Shown here: positions 55,866 to 64,000 of the stretch, in pieces
Numbering within the stretch: the stretch's first letter is position 1
Layout of the letters: each line of letters opens with the position of its first letter
DNA from: Holosporaceae bacterium
GTDB taxonomy: Bacteria; Pseudomonadota; Alphaproteobacteria; UBA3830
Assembly: GCA_031288395.1 (NCBI GenBank)
Contig: JAITRM010000012.1
Span: 1 to 64,000, forward strand
Reading direction: 5' to 3'
Length of the DNA: 64,000 bases
Notes under the pieces: model-generated
The model's input: the letters and a program-made list of their open reading frames with translations, nothing else
What the model was told of the DNA's origin: nothing
Databases searched by the model: none
Program-made: the position numbers and the translations under genes

Positions 55866-56651
55866 TTAGACCAGATCAAAATCCGAGTAGCCAACCACCT
55901 TATAGGTAGCATCCGGCGAATTGCGCTCGATCTCCATCAGTTTGTCTTTGGGAGCTTTGCCGCCCTTCAGAGACTCAATGTCGGCTATATCACACAACTG
56001 CAAGGTTGTCGGCGTTATGCTCCAAATCTTCTTGATCATAATCTCTCCGCAATTCAGAATAACCACGGTGGATTCTGGGACCAAATTAGTGGACGGCTCC
56101 AGATACAGCGTTGAAGAAGCGCTGAAATGAGGCTTAAAATAACCGTCGGCCTTGATGGCGAACACCTCGTTCTTCGTGCCCAGCTCCGTCGGACGCTGCC
56201 TCCATTCGCTGGACGAACAGATTTTTATGGTGAGCTTCGACGGGTCCGCAGCATCCGGAGCGACGCAATAGAGCGGCATTCCACTTTCGCGAGATATCAT
56301 GTCCGATCTTCTCTTTCTACTGAATTCCACCGGCGTGACGATCTGGCTTTCGTGCGAGATCTCCTGCAGAAGCTCCGCCGGCTCGCATCCGAAAGCGTGC
56401 GAAAGCCTTCTGATGAGATCTGTATTCAGTCTTCTAGAACCAGACTCCAGGCGCGACAGGTAAGAAATGGAAATGCTCGTAATCTCCGATAAAGTTTCCA
56501 GAGTGTAGCCGTTCCTTTTGCGCAGATACTTAAGATGCGTCATGGGAGCATCTTTCCTCTTCCTGCCGACCCTTTCGTTTGCCTTCATTTCCAGAGAATT
56601 CGCCTCTGGAAAACCAAGGTCCTTCATGGGACTTAAACTTTGTCTTGCCAT
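55866..56651 (-). CDS. XRE-family transcriptional regulator with S24-like C-terminal domain
   Basis: A 261-residue protein from the ATG at 56651 behind GGAGGTGG. After a 35-residue tail comes a helix-turn-helix (YLRKRNGYTLETLSEITSISISYLSRLESGSR). The C-terminal half follows the fold of phage CI/LexA S24 domains (VFAIKADGYFKPHFSASSTLYLEP, STVVILNCGEIMIKKI). The Gly-Asp-Ser-Met that carries the catalytic Ser is replaced by ADGYFKP, so self-cleavage is unlikely. Likely targets are the palindromes just upstream. Confidence 0.8.
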   Translation of the reverse strand: MARQSLSPMKDLGFPEANSLEMKANERVGRKRKDAPMTHLKYLRKRNGYTLETLSEITSISISYLSRLESGSRRLNTDLIRRLSHAFGCEPAELLQEISHESQIVTPVEFSRKRRSDMISRESGMPLYCVAPDAADPSKLTIKICSSSEWRQRPTELGTKNEVFAIKADGYFKPHFSASSTLYLEPSTNLVPESTVVILNCGEIMIKKIWSITPTTLQLCDIADIESLKGGKAPKDKLMEIERNSPDATYKVVGYSDFDLV

Positions 56652-56750
56652 ATTAATCCACCTCCAATAAAAACACACCTGCCTGTATACCAAAAGACAA
56701 AAATAAAGTCCATACTTTAAATTTGGAAAAACGCAGTTTATTTCAAATAT

Positions 56751-56794
56751 CATAAAATTTTATGGAATTATTTTCCTGAAAATACGAATTATTT
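56751..56794. promoter_or_regulatory. palindromes upstream of the XRE regulator
   Basis: CATAAAATTTTATG (56751-56764) is a perfect 14-base palindrome. About 20 bases further on, ACGAA-TTAT-TTCGT is a second inverted repeat. They lie 100-140 bases upstream of the regulator's start in a very AT-rich stretch. They are candidate operators. Confidence 0.45.
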
Positions 56795-56946
56795 CGTAAA
56801 ATTTAGTAAAATGCACAATTTTGTTGCAAAAACGCCATTTTATTACCATACTGTACACGTGCCAGACATTGAAAAAACTCGCATTTTCGGTTGTTTTTGT
56901 ATTTTTGTCAAAATTATGACACGAATAGACAAAGAACGGCCCAAGC

Positions 56947-57438
56947 ATGATTTCGTTAAAAAACAATGGATTGAAAGTTTCGCGCAAAAAAAAGTTGTAC
57001 GAAATACACAATGACAAAAAAGTTGTCCAGGACAAAATTAAATTATCGACATATAAAGCGTATGACTATTCAAAGATCTATCATCCATTGAAAAATAAGA
57101 AAGTAAGATTACACCGATTAAAATTTGTTGACGCATTCTGTTGCATGGAATTTTACGGCAAAGATGACGAGCCGACCCAGGCGCAGGCGATTTCCATGAG
57201 GGAAATATCACGCCGACGCCGCAAAATTAGAGCCAAAAGCAAAAGGAAGTGGGCAAGCGGAGAGGAAGTCGTAAATTGGTTGGCTTCCGTTGGAATAGAG
57301 GTAAAACACGAAGCCGAAGACAGATACATTATAAAAGGTAGGGTATACGCGGCGAATCACATAATGGTCTTTGCAAATAAAAAACGCATCGAGCTTGGGT
57401 TGGAACCATTTTATATGGAGGGAATTACCGAGTGCTAA
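56947..57438 (+). CDS. hypothetical basic protein
   Basis: A 163-residue Lys/Arg-rich protein with no signal peptide. The C-terminal 97 residues (from Met67, nt 57145) look most protein-like: EISRRRRKIRAKSKRKWASG, then EEVVNWLASVGIEVKH. The basic segment suggests nucleic-acid binding. No clear ribosome site marks either start, so the 5' end is uncertain. It is divergent from the XRE regulator and may be under its control. Confidence 0.45.
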   Translation: MISLKNNGLKVSRKKKLYEIHNDKKVVQDKIKLSTYKAYDYSKIYHPLKNKKVRLHRLKFVDAFCCMEFYGKDDEPTQAQAISMREISRRRRKIRAKSKRKWASGEEVVNWLASVGIEVKHEAEDRYIIKGRVYAANHIMVFANKKRIELGLEPFYMEGITEC

Positions 57439-57486
57439 AGACTGGGCAACCTAGTCGGCCGCGCCCAAAGATTACACCTTATTTTG

Positions 57487-57509
57487 TGTGAAATTTCACA
57501 AAATTTTGT
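57487..57509. promoter_or_regulatory. overlapping perfect palindromes upstream of the surface protein gene
   Basis: TGTGAAATTTCACA (57487-57500) overlaps ACAAAATTTTGT (57498-57509). Both are perfect palindromes, about 125 bases before the start of the beta-barrel gene. They may form a double operator. Confidence 0.4.
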
Positions 57510-57628
57510 TAAATTTTCAAAAGAGACATGTGGTTTTTTGGCAACATAACGCGCACATAGTCGCCAAAAATGTTGCTAATCAAAAAACGAGGATGTATGG
57601 TGATTGCGTTTAACTATGGAGATAACAA

Positions 57629-58315
57629 ATGAAAAAAGTAGTATTTGCTGCGACGGCGTTTTTGTCGTGTGCGGCGGCTCTTGCCAGCGACGAAGTGTCT
57701 GTGACCACCGTCGACGAGGGCGCTGTTCCGTGTGAGTGCGCGTTCGACAGCGTGTACCTTGGTCTTGGTGCTGGCGGAAGCTTCCTCAAGAGCAAAGCTG
57801 AACATGACAAGCTTTCGGGGAGCAAGAGCTTTAGCCGTTTCATCGGTTCTGTGTTTCTGGGTGCCGGAAAGTCCTTCAAGAAGTTCTACATCGGTGCGGA
57901 AGGCTTGCTTGACTTCACGAAATCCAAGAGCGCCGATATCGAAAAGGAGACAGGCGGCGTGACAGTTAAGGGGACTCTGCGTAACGGTGGCGTCTCGCCT
58001 CAGCTTGGCATCAGGCTCGGCGCGATTGTTAAGGATAGTTGGTTGATTTTCCTCAAGGTCGCTGGTGTGTACAACAAGACTTCGTTGAAGATTGGCGATC
58101 GTGAAGGCAGCTGTTCTAAGCTTACACCGGCGCTTTCTCTCGGTGTGGAGAAACTCTTCTGCAAGAAGTTTTCCGCTCGTCTAGAGGGAGAATATGTGTT
58201 TTCGGCAAACAAGACTGCGCAGTACACTATCGACAATAAGGATGTGGACGTTAAGATCAAGAACGAAGGCGGTTTCGTCATTCGCGCTTTGGCAGCTTAC
58301 AACGTTAAGTACTAA
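57629..58315 (+). CDS. outer-membrane beta-barrel surface protein
   Basis: A 228-residue protein with a signal peptide (MKKVVFAATAFLSCAAALA) and about eight alternating strands (VYLGLGAGGSF, FYIGAEGLLDF, PQLGIRLGAIV, SARLEGEYVF). It ends IRALAAYNVKY, with the terminal aromatic residue typical of outer-membrane barrels. It resembles small opacity/surface-antigen barrels. Codon choice favours AAG and CTC/CTT more than its neighbours, which suggests strong expression. GGAGATAACA precedes the ATG. Confidence 0.8.
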   Translation: MKKVVFAATAFLSCAAALASDEVSVTTVDEGAVPCECAFDSVYLGLGAGGSFLKSKAEHDKLSGSKSFSRFIGSVFLGAGKSFKKFYIGAEGLLDFTKSKSADIEKETGGVTVKGTLRNGGVSPQLGIRLGAIVKDSWLIFLKVAGVYNKTSLKIGDREGSCSKLTPALSLGVEKLFCKKFSARLEGEYVFSANKTAQYTIDNKDVDVKIKNEGGFVIRALAAYNVKY

Positions 58316-58336
58316 TAGTCTGCTTCTCGTTCAAAA

Positions 58337-58367
58337 AGGGCCGCGTGTTTGCGCGGCTCTTTTTTTC
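58337..58367 (+). terminator. intrinsic terminator of the surface protein gene
   Basis: GGGCCGCG, loop TGTTTG and CGCGGCTC form an 8-bp stem (one G-T pair) followed by seven T residues. It lies 22 bases after the stop codon. Confidence 0.85.
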
Positions 58368-58381
58368 AAGTTTTTCCGCCC

Positions 58382-59125
58382 TTATTCTCGCGTCGCAATG
58401 CTGGAGATATCCGCCAGCAGCAGTCGAATGTCTCTGGTCTCGAACAACCAAACGATGGAACTGATAACCAGAAACATAAAAACAAAAAAAGCGCTGATGT
58501 AATTTATGATGGAAGCGTCCGGCAACAGTTTTCGATGAATTGTCGGGATGGTATGGGTGTATTCCCTCTGAAACAGCCGATGCCCTATTAGAAACATAGA
58601 CTTGTCATTTTTTTGTATGAATTCAAAGAGGCGGTTTCTGTGTGCATTAATTTCGCCTTGTTCGCCGTCCAAGCCACGGTATTTCCCTTTAAAGCCAAGA
58701 GACAGCGCCTGCAAATAAATCTCCGCTTTTTCCGTAGAAAGCGGCTCGTTTTCCAGAAACAATCTGCCGATTTTCTTGAAGATTTCGTCTCCGGCGATTT
58801 GAGTCCCGAAATAACGATATTCCAGCATATTCTCTTCCCAATATTGCTTACCATCCCAATCCATATTTAGGAAAATTTCATCCGCAAGGGCTGCCATCAC
58901 ATAGACAACGTCCTTTAAATCTTCGCTCAGGGACAGCTCTTCGTTTTCCAGAGTGAATTTTACAAGCGAGCTCATGGATTTATGCAGAGCCGTGTGATCG
59001 ACGTCGACAGTTTTTCGCAAAACGGCGCTTTGGTTATCAAAAATGACCGTGCAGAATTCTCCAAATATCGCCGCAAAGCTGGAGACGTTTCTGCCCATAA
59101 TATAATTGCCGCCGGCATTCTGCAT
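58382..59125 (-). CDS. DotU/TssL/IcmH-family secretion protein
   Basis: A 247-residue protein with the DotU-family core: VMAALADEIFLNMDW, FGTQIAGDEIFKKIGRLF and YLQALSLGFKGKYRG. One membrane segment lies near the C terminus (ISAFFVFMFLVISSIVWLF). DotU/TssL proteins sit in the inner membrane of type VI and type IVB secretion systems with an IcmF/TssM partner. No such partner or other secretion gene is in the window. The start may be at 59125 or nine codons later. Confidence 0.8.
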   Translation of the reverse strand: MQNAGGNYIMGRNVSSFAAIFGEFCTVIFDNQSAVLRKTVDVDHTALHKSMSSLVKFTLENEELSLSEDLKDVVYVMAALADEIFLNMDWDGKQYWEENMLEYRYFGTQIAGDEIFKKIGRLFLENEPLSTEKAEIYLQALSLGFKGKYRGLDGEQGEINAHRNRLFEFIQKNDKSMFLIGHRLFQREYTHTIPTIHRKLLPDASIINYISAFFVFMFLVISSIVWLFETRDIRLLLADISSIATRE

Positions 59126-59270
59126 AGATGCAACTCACGAAACTTCCCGCCCCGATGGGCTGTTTTAAAGAATAAATTCACAATGGTTAATGATTTGTTT
59201 ATGGAATAGCGTGTCGAGGTATTTTTTTATATGATAACCGGAACGGGGCTCGGAAGTTAAGTTCATAAAA

Positions 59271-60740
59271 ATGACGATAAATACACGCGCCATAAAAAAT
59301 CGCCACAACTGCTTGATTTTTACCTATATATTAGCGCTTTCCCTGATACCGATGGTCTTGAGGAACATTCTTCCCTACGACATGATCGAGAATCTTTATT
59401 GGGGGAAGGAGCTGCAGCCCGGATATTCCAAGCACCCTCCCCTATTCGCGTGGATTTCATTTTTCTTCTACAAATTGTCATTTTCTCGCCCTGAATCTCT
59501 GTATGTCCTGACTCAATTGAACCTGTCGCTGGGATTATTTTTCATTTTTAAAACTTCGGAGTTGATTTTCGAAAACAAAAGGAAATCCTATGCGGCCGTG
59601 TTGATTTTCTTGGCTTCAGCCGCCGCAGTTTTTGGCAATGAAAAATTTAACGCCAGCACCATTCTCATGTCGCTATTTCCATCAATGTTTTACTTTTTCC
59701 TTCGCCTGATAAAATTTAACAGAAAGAAAGACGCGATAGCATTGGGCGTTGCCTCCGCCTTAGCATTTCTCGGAAAATATTTCGCCCTTTTGTATCTCGG
59801 ATGCATGGGATTGTTTTTGATTGCCAACCGAGAGTGCAGACACATCCTAAAAACGCCGCAGCCCTATCTCGCGGTTGCGACGTTTTTGCTTTGCATAGGC
59901 TGGCATTTATCATGGCTCTGGGACAACGACTTTGTGGCGGTAAAGTACGCTCTCGGCAAATCCATCGACGCTCAGCGGGATTTTTTCGCGCCGTTCAATT
60001 TTCTGCTCATGCAATCGATATTCTTTTCGACCTCGCTGTGGGCGTTCCGCCATTCGTATGCCTCAAAAATGAATTTCTTTCCAAAGATGAACGGCAATTT
60101 TTCCACCGAAGAAAAATTCATCATCTTTATCAGCATCGCTCCCGGCGCCATTTTGTTTTTTGCTTCTCTTGTGACCGGCATGAGAATAGGAAGCTTCTGG
60201 GGAACAAATATGCTCATGATGCTCGGTACTTACCTGCTGACAATTAATCCGCGCGAACCAAATTACGATAAGCTTTTCGTTTTTGCGCGGCGAATTTCCT
60301 GCTTCTTTGCCGTCGCTTTGTTTGTTAAGCTGGCGATTGCGAGATACTTTCTATGTCATTACGATCCAACAAACGCGCTCGATACCACCAAAATTGCGGC
60401 GCTCGTGGACCACGATTGGCGTCGCTGCTTCGGCAATCAAAAAATGACAATCTTGAAAACAGACAAGGCGACGGCGGAATTGCACATTCGTCTGCAAGAC
60501 TCTCCTTCATCCTACAACATTGAGCACAACGATCTATTCCACATTTACGACAAATATCCCATGGACGCCAACTTGGCGGTGGTGTTTTTGTGCGCCAGAA
60601 ACGACGGCCAGACGGAGCATTTCAAAAAATTCTACGGAAAAAGCATTTTGTTTGATAGTATGACCCACCTAATCGACGATTATGCGGTGTATTACGCTTT
60701 TTTGAATGTGAAAAACAATAGAAAAACGACGAGGAAATGA
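59271..60740 (+). CDS. GT39/PMT-type membrane glycosyltransferase
   Basis: A 489-residue protein with about ten membrane segments. It has the ArnT/PMT N-terminal pattern: an acidic loop with DMIENLYWGKELQPGYSKHPP, then FNASTILMSLFP. It uses a polyprenyl-phosphate-linked sugar to modify an acceptor on the periplasmic side. The next gene, which overlaps by four bases, would make that sugar donor. The acceptor may be lipid A, another glycan or protein. Confidence 0.82.
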   Translation: MTINTRAIKNRHNCLIFTYILALSLIPMVLRNILPYDMIENLYWGKELQPGYSKHPPLFAWISFFFYKLSFSRPESLYVLTQLNLSLGLFFIFKTSELIFENKRKSYAAVLIFLASAAAVFGNEKFNASTILMSLFPSMFYFFLRLIKFNRKKDAIALGVASALAFLGKYFALLYLGCMGLFLIANRECRHILKTPQPYLAVATFLLCIGWHLSWLWDNDFVAVKYALGKSIDAQRDFFAPFNFLLMQSIFFSTSLWAFRHSYASKMNFFPKMNGNFSTEEKFIIFISIAPGAILFFASLVTGMRIGSFWGTNMLMMLGTYLLTINPREPNYDKLFVFARRISCFFAVALFVKLAIARYFLCHYDPTNALDTTKIAALVDHDWRRCFGNQKMTILKTDKATAELHIRLQDSPSSYNIEHNDLFHIYDKYPMDANLAVVFLCARNDGQTEHFKKFYGKSILFDSMTHLIDDYAVYYAFLNVKNNRKTTRK

Positions 60741-61657
60741 TAGATATCAGCATCATAGTCCCATTTTACAATGAATCCGAATCCATAGACGGGTTCTTCA
60801 GCGCCATCATGCCGATTTTGAAGCGTCTGAAGCTTTCATTCGAAATTTTATGCATAAACGATGGAAGCAAAGATGGCACGCTGGAGCAGCTGATACGAAA
60901 AAAAAAGCAATTTCCTCAGCTAAAGATCATAAATTTCTCGCGCAATTTTGGGAAGGACGCCGCCATCACGGCCGGAATCGACTTTGCCGAGGGAAATTGC
61001 GCCATTCCCATCGACTGCGACCTTCAGGATCCGCCAGATTTAATCGCAGATATGGTGAAGAAGTGGAGGGAAGGGTTCGATATGGTCCTAGCGAAGCGCA
61101 GCGACAGATCGGAAGATTCTTCTCTTAAGCGCATAACGGCCGGCATGTTTTATAGGGTGTATAACCTGCTGTCGGATACGGAGTTACCGGAGAACGTCGG
61201 AGATTTTCGCCTCCTGGACCGTAGGGTTATTGACGCCGTTAAAGCTTTTCCGGAGCGCAGACGATTTATGAAAGGATTATTTGCCTTCGCCGGTTTTAAA
61301 ACCACCTCGATTGAATATAAACGCCCCGAAAGAAGCAAGGGAACGTCCAAGTGGTCTTACTGGAGACTGTGGGGCTATGCCGTTGACGGAATTACTTCCT
61401 TTTCAATTTTTCCATTGAAAATTTCCATCTATTTGGGAATGCTTGTGACATTTTTGGCCTTTTCCCGCGGTTTGTGGATATTTTTCAGAACGGTATTCTG
61501 CGGCGTCGACGTTCCCGGCTACGCCTCCACCACAGTCGCTCTACTGCTTCTCGGCGGGATACAGCTGATGAGCCTCGGCGTAATCGGGGAATACATCGGC
61601 GGCATATACAACGAGTCCAAAAAGCGCCCCATCTACATTGTAAGGGACGTCATTTAG
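60737..61657 (+). CDS. GtrB/DPM1-like polyprenyl-phosphate glycosyltransferase
   Basis: A 306-residue GT2 enzyme. N-terminal catalytic domain: IIVPFYNESESI, INDGSKDGT and DCDLQDPPDLI. The acceptor-site segment is AKRSDRSEDSSLKR. Two C-terminal membrane segments follow (about 235-255 and 270-290). It transfers a sugar from a nucleotide to undecaprenyl phosphate. The start overlaps the GT39 gene (ATGA), so they form a two-gene unit. Confidence 0.88.
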   Translation: MIDISIIVPFYNESESIDGFFSAIMPILKRLKLSFEILCINDGSKDGTLEQLIRKKKQFPQLKIINFSRNFGKDAAITAGIDFAEGNCAIPIDCDLQDPPDLIADMVKKWREGFDMVLAKRSDRSEDSSLKRITAGMFYRVYNLLSDTELPENVGDFRLLDRRVIDAVKAFPERRRFMKGLFAFAGFKTTSIEYKRPERSKGTSKWSYWRLWGYAVDGITSFSIFPLKISIYLGMLVTFLAFSRGLWIFFRTVFCGVDVPGYASTTVALLLLGGIQLMSLGVIGEYIGGIYNESKKRPIYIVRDVI

Positions 61658-62915
61658 CGGCCTTGCCATCTCCCCTTGGCGATCTATCTTCCATCATCAA
61701 AGATAAGATTGCGCCGGCTATCAGGAAAACCAAAACGGCCGTTATGCCGCACTGATAGTCAGAAAGGCTGTAGAACTTGACTCCATCCGCCATGGTCCCG
61801 TCCCAGGAAAGATTTATCAGGTACCCCACCAATGGCATGAGTATAACTCCGCTCACCATGCTCATGGCGTTGAGGAAACTGGTGGCAGTTCCGCCGGCCG
61901 ATTCCGGAAAAATTCTCATGGCAAGCGGATATGTCAATATGGCGCCGCAGCAAAACCCGAGGCCAAAAAATAGCGCGAAAATTGCCTCAACAGGCATTCC
62001 CGTGCAGAAAATCACTATTCCCATCAGTATTGCGCATAGCGTAACCGCGCCGACCATGGGTTTTTTGTAGCTATCCAGCAGCGTAGCTAGATAGGCGGAG
62101 GTCGGCGATCCTATCACAAGCCCCACATACAGCATGTTATTGGCAAAGACCGCAACTCCAGAGTCCACGTTGTACGCTTTTTTGATGAAAGAAACACCCC
62201 ACAAATCGCCCAAAGCGCTCAAAGGAGCATAGAGCGCCATGGTGAAAAGCGCTAGTACCCAAGCTTGTCGTGACGTCACCACCATTTTCAAAGAATCGAA
62301 TATGGAGTCTCCACGTTTTTGTCCGGCTGATGTTTTTTTGTCTCTCACGATCATCCAAATCAAAGCGGATATAAGCAATCCCACCAGAGCGAAGCCTTCC
62401 AGCAGGCCTTTCCATTCGAATTTCTGCACAATCTGCGATACAGCCGGCCCTCCTATCACTGGTCCAAGGCATCCAATTGATATGGTAATGGAAGACATCA
62501 TGGTGGTTTTTTCAACCGGGAACCAGGTGGCGACGCTCTTCAGAGTTTGAACGAAGGCAAAGGAGGCCCCAAAACCTATCAGCATCTGACCGACTCCGGC
62601 GATGTAGCAATTGGAAGTGCTAACGAACACGAATATTCCAACGGCGCAAAGCGCGCTTGCTATGGTGGCAACTGTCCTCACTCCAAATCTATCAACGACA
62701 ATTCCCGCTGGCACTTGCATGAGCGTGTAAACGAAATAATAGCAGCTGGTCAAGGCCCCGATTCCCGTCGCATCCAACTGAAAATATCTCATGAATTGTT
62801 CCATTAGAACCGTTGGGAACGAAGATCTAGCGACAAACTGATAAAAGAAAAATAACGACAGGACAGACCAGATAAGCGCCGGAGACACGCCGCTCTTCTT
62901 GCTATTATTCACCAT
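61650..62915 (-). CDS. major facilitator superfamily transporter
   Basis: A 421-residue carrier with twelve membrane segments and the MFS loop motif VPAGIVVDRFGVRT between segments 2 and 3. I choose the ATG at 62915 behind GAGGAAAT; a longer frame begins at 62933. It resembles carriers common in intracellular bacteria, but the substrate cannot be told. Its 3' end overlaps the convergent gtrB-like gene by 8 bases. Confidence 0.87.
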   Translation of the reverse strand: MVNNSKKSGVSPALIWSVLSLFFFYQFVARSSFPTVLMEQFMRYFQLDATGIGALTSCYYFVYTLMQVPAGIVVDRFGVRTVATIASALCAVGIFVFVSTSNCYIAGVGQMLIGFGASFAFVQTLKSVATWFPVEKTTMMSSITISIGCLGPVIGGPAVSQIVQKFEWKGLLEGFALVGLLISALIWMIVRDKKTSAGQKRGDSIFDSLKMVVTSRQAWVLALFTMALYAPLSALGDLWGVSFIKKAYNVDSGVAVFANNMLYVGLVIGSPTSAYLATLLDSYKKPMVGAVTLCAILMGIVIFCTGMPVEAIFALFFGLGFCCGAILTYPLAMRIFPESAGGTATSFLNAMSMVSGVILMPLVGYLINLSWDGTMADGVKFYSLSDYQCGITAVLVFLIAGAILSLMMEDRSPRGDGKAAK

Positions 62916-63126
62916 AAAACTATTTCCTCTCAAACTTCAGAAGCTGAATCCTAGCTTTCTTTTCGGACAAGTTCAAGTACGCGCGGCCGCTGGGCATGCG
63001 GTCGATAATTTGGTTGATGGAACTTCGTTGAAAATTACTTAACATTTCAGATCTTCAAGCCGCTGTCGTTAACTTTTATTGGCAGCGACGGCTCAATGGA
63101 AAAAAAATTGTTTAATTTTTGGGCGG

Positions 63127-63144
63127 TTGGCACGATTTTCGCTT
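63127..63144 (+). promoter_or_regulatory. sigma-54-like promoter element
   Basis: TTGGCACG-attt-TCGCTT has the GG-N10-GC spacing of a -24/-12 promoter, with one mismatch in the -12 (TCGC for TTGC). It is 58 bases before the transglycosylase start. No rpoN gene or activator is in the window, so this could be chance. Confidence 0.25.
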
Positions 63145-63202
63145 CCCAATTTAGGTAAGCGCCTTGAATTTCGCGGCGCCAAGTAGAGTTAGGGAGCTAT
63201 GA

Positions 63203-63952
63203 ATGTATTTTCCTAGAGTAGTTTTGGTGGTTTCTCTCGCTGTATTAGGTTTTTCATCCCGGGGAGCAGGCTATGGCGGTAATGCGGCGCCGCAGGAGCG
63301 TTATTTTTCCCAACACGATTTGTGCGAAAGCGAAATCGTAAAGGCCGAAAGAAAATATGGCATTCCGCATCGATTGTTGATGGCCATAGGAACGGTGGAA
63401 TCCGGTCGCTCTCTGAATACCAGAGCGAAGCGAGCTTGGCCATGGACCATCTGCGCCGCAGGGAAAAGCTATTATTTTTCCACCAAAAGCGCAGCCATCG
63501 CCACCGTAAAAAGACTCCTGAACCGCGGAATAAGAAACATAGACGTCGGCTGCATGCAGGTGAATCTGTTGCATCATAGTCACGCTTTTAAAACCTTGGA
63601 GGAGGCTTTCACCCCCAAATATAATGTCAACTATGCGGCAAAATTCTTTATGGAGCTGAAAAATACATACAATTCCTGGACTCATGCCGTTGGCTACTAC
63701 CATTCCAAAGCCGCCCGGTACTATAGGCCCTACTGCTCCGTTGTGTACAACACATGGGCTAGAGTGCGAAACAGCACCATCAACGAGTCCCTCGCCGTTC
63801 AGCAGGCCTCTTCGGAAATCAAGTCAAAAATATCCTTTCTTCCTTCCTACTATTCCTTGATCGACACTAAAATTTCGACAAAGCTACATCAATTGGGGCG
63901 GAAAACTATCAGCAGAACGGCTCCGAAATTTTTTGTAAGTAACGCAAAATAA
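63203..63952 (+). CDS. lytic transglycosylase (SLT domain)
   Basis: A 249-residue protein with an N-terminal signal segment (MYFPRVVLVVSLAVLGFSS). The SLT domain has the catalytic Glu in GTVESGRS, and then VGCMQVNLLHH and AVGYYHSK. It cleaves peptidoglycan in the periplasm. The last 60 residues form a Ser-rich tail. The start ATG follows GGGAGCTATGA. Confidence 0.88.
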   Translation: MYFPRVVLVVSLAVLGFSSRGAGYGGNAAPQERYFSQHDLCESEIVKAERKYGIPHRLLMAIGTVESGRSLNTRAKRAWPWTICAAGKSYYFSTKSAAIATVKRLLNRGIRNIDVGCMQVNLLHHSHAFKTLEEAFTPKYNVNYAAKFFMELKNTYNSWTHAVGYYHSKAARYYRPYCSVVYNTWARVRNSTINESLAVQQASSEIKSKISFLPSYYSLIDTKISTKLHQLGRKTISRTAPKFFVSNAK

Positions 63953-63988
63953 TTTATACTGGTGAGATATGGGAAAGGAACGGCGGTC

Positions 63989-64000
63989 GTGAGAATTCTG
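63989..64000 (+). CDS. possible start of a further gene (cut by window end)
   Basis: GTG at 63989, reading MRIL, follows GGGAAAGGAACGG. Only four codons are visible. It would be the next same-strand gene after the transglycosylase; nothing can be said about its product. Confidence 0.25.

Noticed and set aside
56760-57035. Short frames on both strands in the AT-rich region beside the XRE regulator
   Set aside because: AT-rich hydrophobic translations with no ribosome site; the palindromes explain the structure better.

Overview
The window looks like one contiguous chromosomal stretch of a host-associated alphaproteobacterium. The evidence is the gene order ftsE-ftsX-DUF218-plsC-prfA-prmC, an alphaproteobacterial-style SuhB, RpoH and dnaK-dnaJ, and many transport, export and surface genes with few biosynthetic ones. 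Base composition is moderate to AT-rich. A Holosporales- or Rickettsiales-like endosymbiont lineage would fit, but the sequence alone does not prove it.

Layout. 1-5567: end of an integrated phage-like element (antirepressor, Fe-S PD-(D/E)XK nuclease, Toprim/DUF927 primase-helicase, small genes, two tandem DNA-binding paralogs) abutting the 3' end of tRNA-Glu(CTC). 5.7-11.7 kb: secreted protein with a dockerin/EF-hand-like loop, a TrpXYZ-type ABC importer with two paralogous binding proteins, an unassigned structured small RNA with its own promoter and terminator, and a porin-like protein. 11.7-26.7 kb: housekeeping core (rplM-rpsI, suhB, tRNA-Val, dnaK-dnaJ, esterase, gatC, greA, fabG, Sfp-type PPTase, single-chain glyS, rpoH, GHMP kinase, CorC-like protein, rplK-rplA-rplJ-rplL). 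26.7-33.9 kb: an RND efflux operon (adaptor, pump, outer-membrane factor) ending in a glycosyltransferase. 34-38 kb: accessory exported proteins, including two genes that share a duplicated promoter/RBS/signal-peptide cassette in front of unrelated repetitive mature parts. 38-43 kb: nrdB-nrdA of the E. coli class Ia type, Fe-superoxide dismutase, EamA transporter. 43-51 kb: prmC, prfA, plsC, DUF218, ftsX, ftsE, an atypical response regulator and a ClpB lacking its N domain, all on the minus strand. 51-55.8 kb: RlpA, Smr protein, soluble hybrid histidine kinase, tRNA-Thr, rpsD. 55.8-64 kb: XRE/S24-like regulator, surface beta-barrel protein, orphan DotU/TssL-like protein, lipid-linked sugar transfer pair, MFS transporter, lytic transglycosylase.

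How they work together. The heat-shock sigma factor, DnaK/DnaJ and ClpB form a protein quality-control set. RND pump, RlpA, lytic transglycosylase, PlsC, FtsEX, GtrB/GT39 and the barrel proteins serve the envelope. The ABC, MFS and EamA transporters point to uptake of metabolites from outside. The strongest candidates for something undescribed are the signal-peptide cassette family at 34-36.4 kb, the small RNA at about 7.5 kb, and the response regulator with a long receiver insert at 48 kb.
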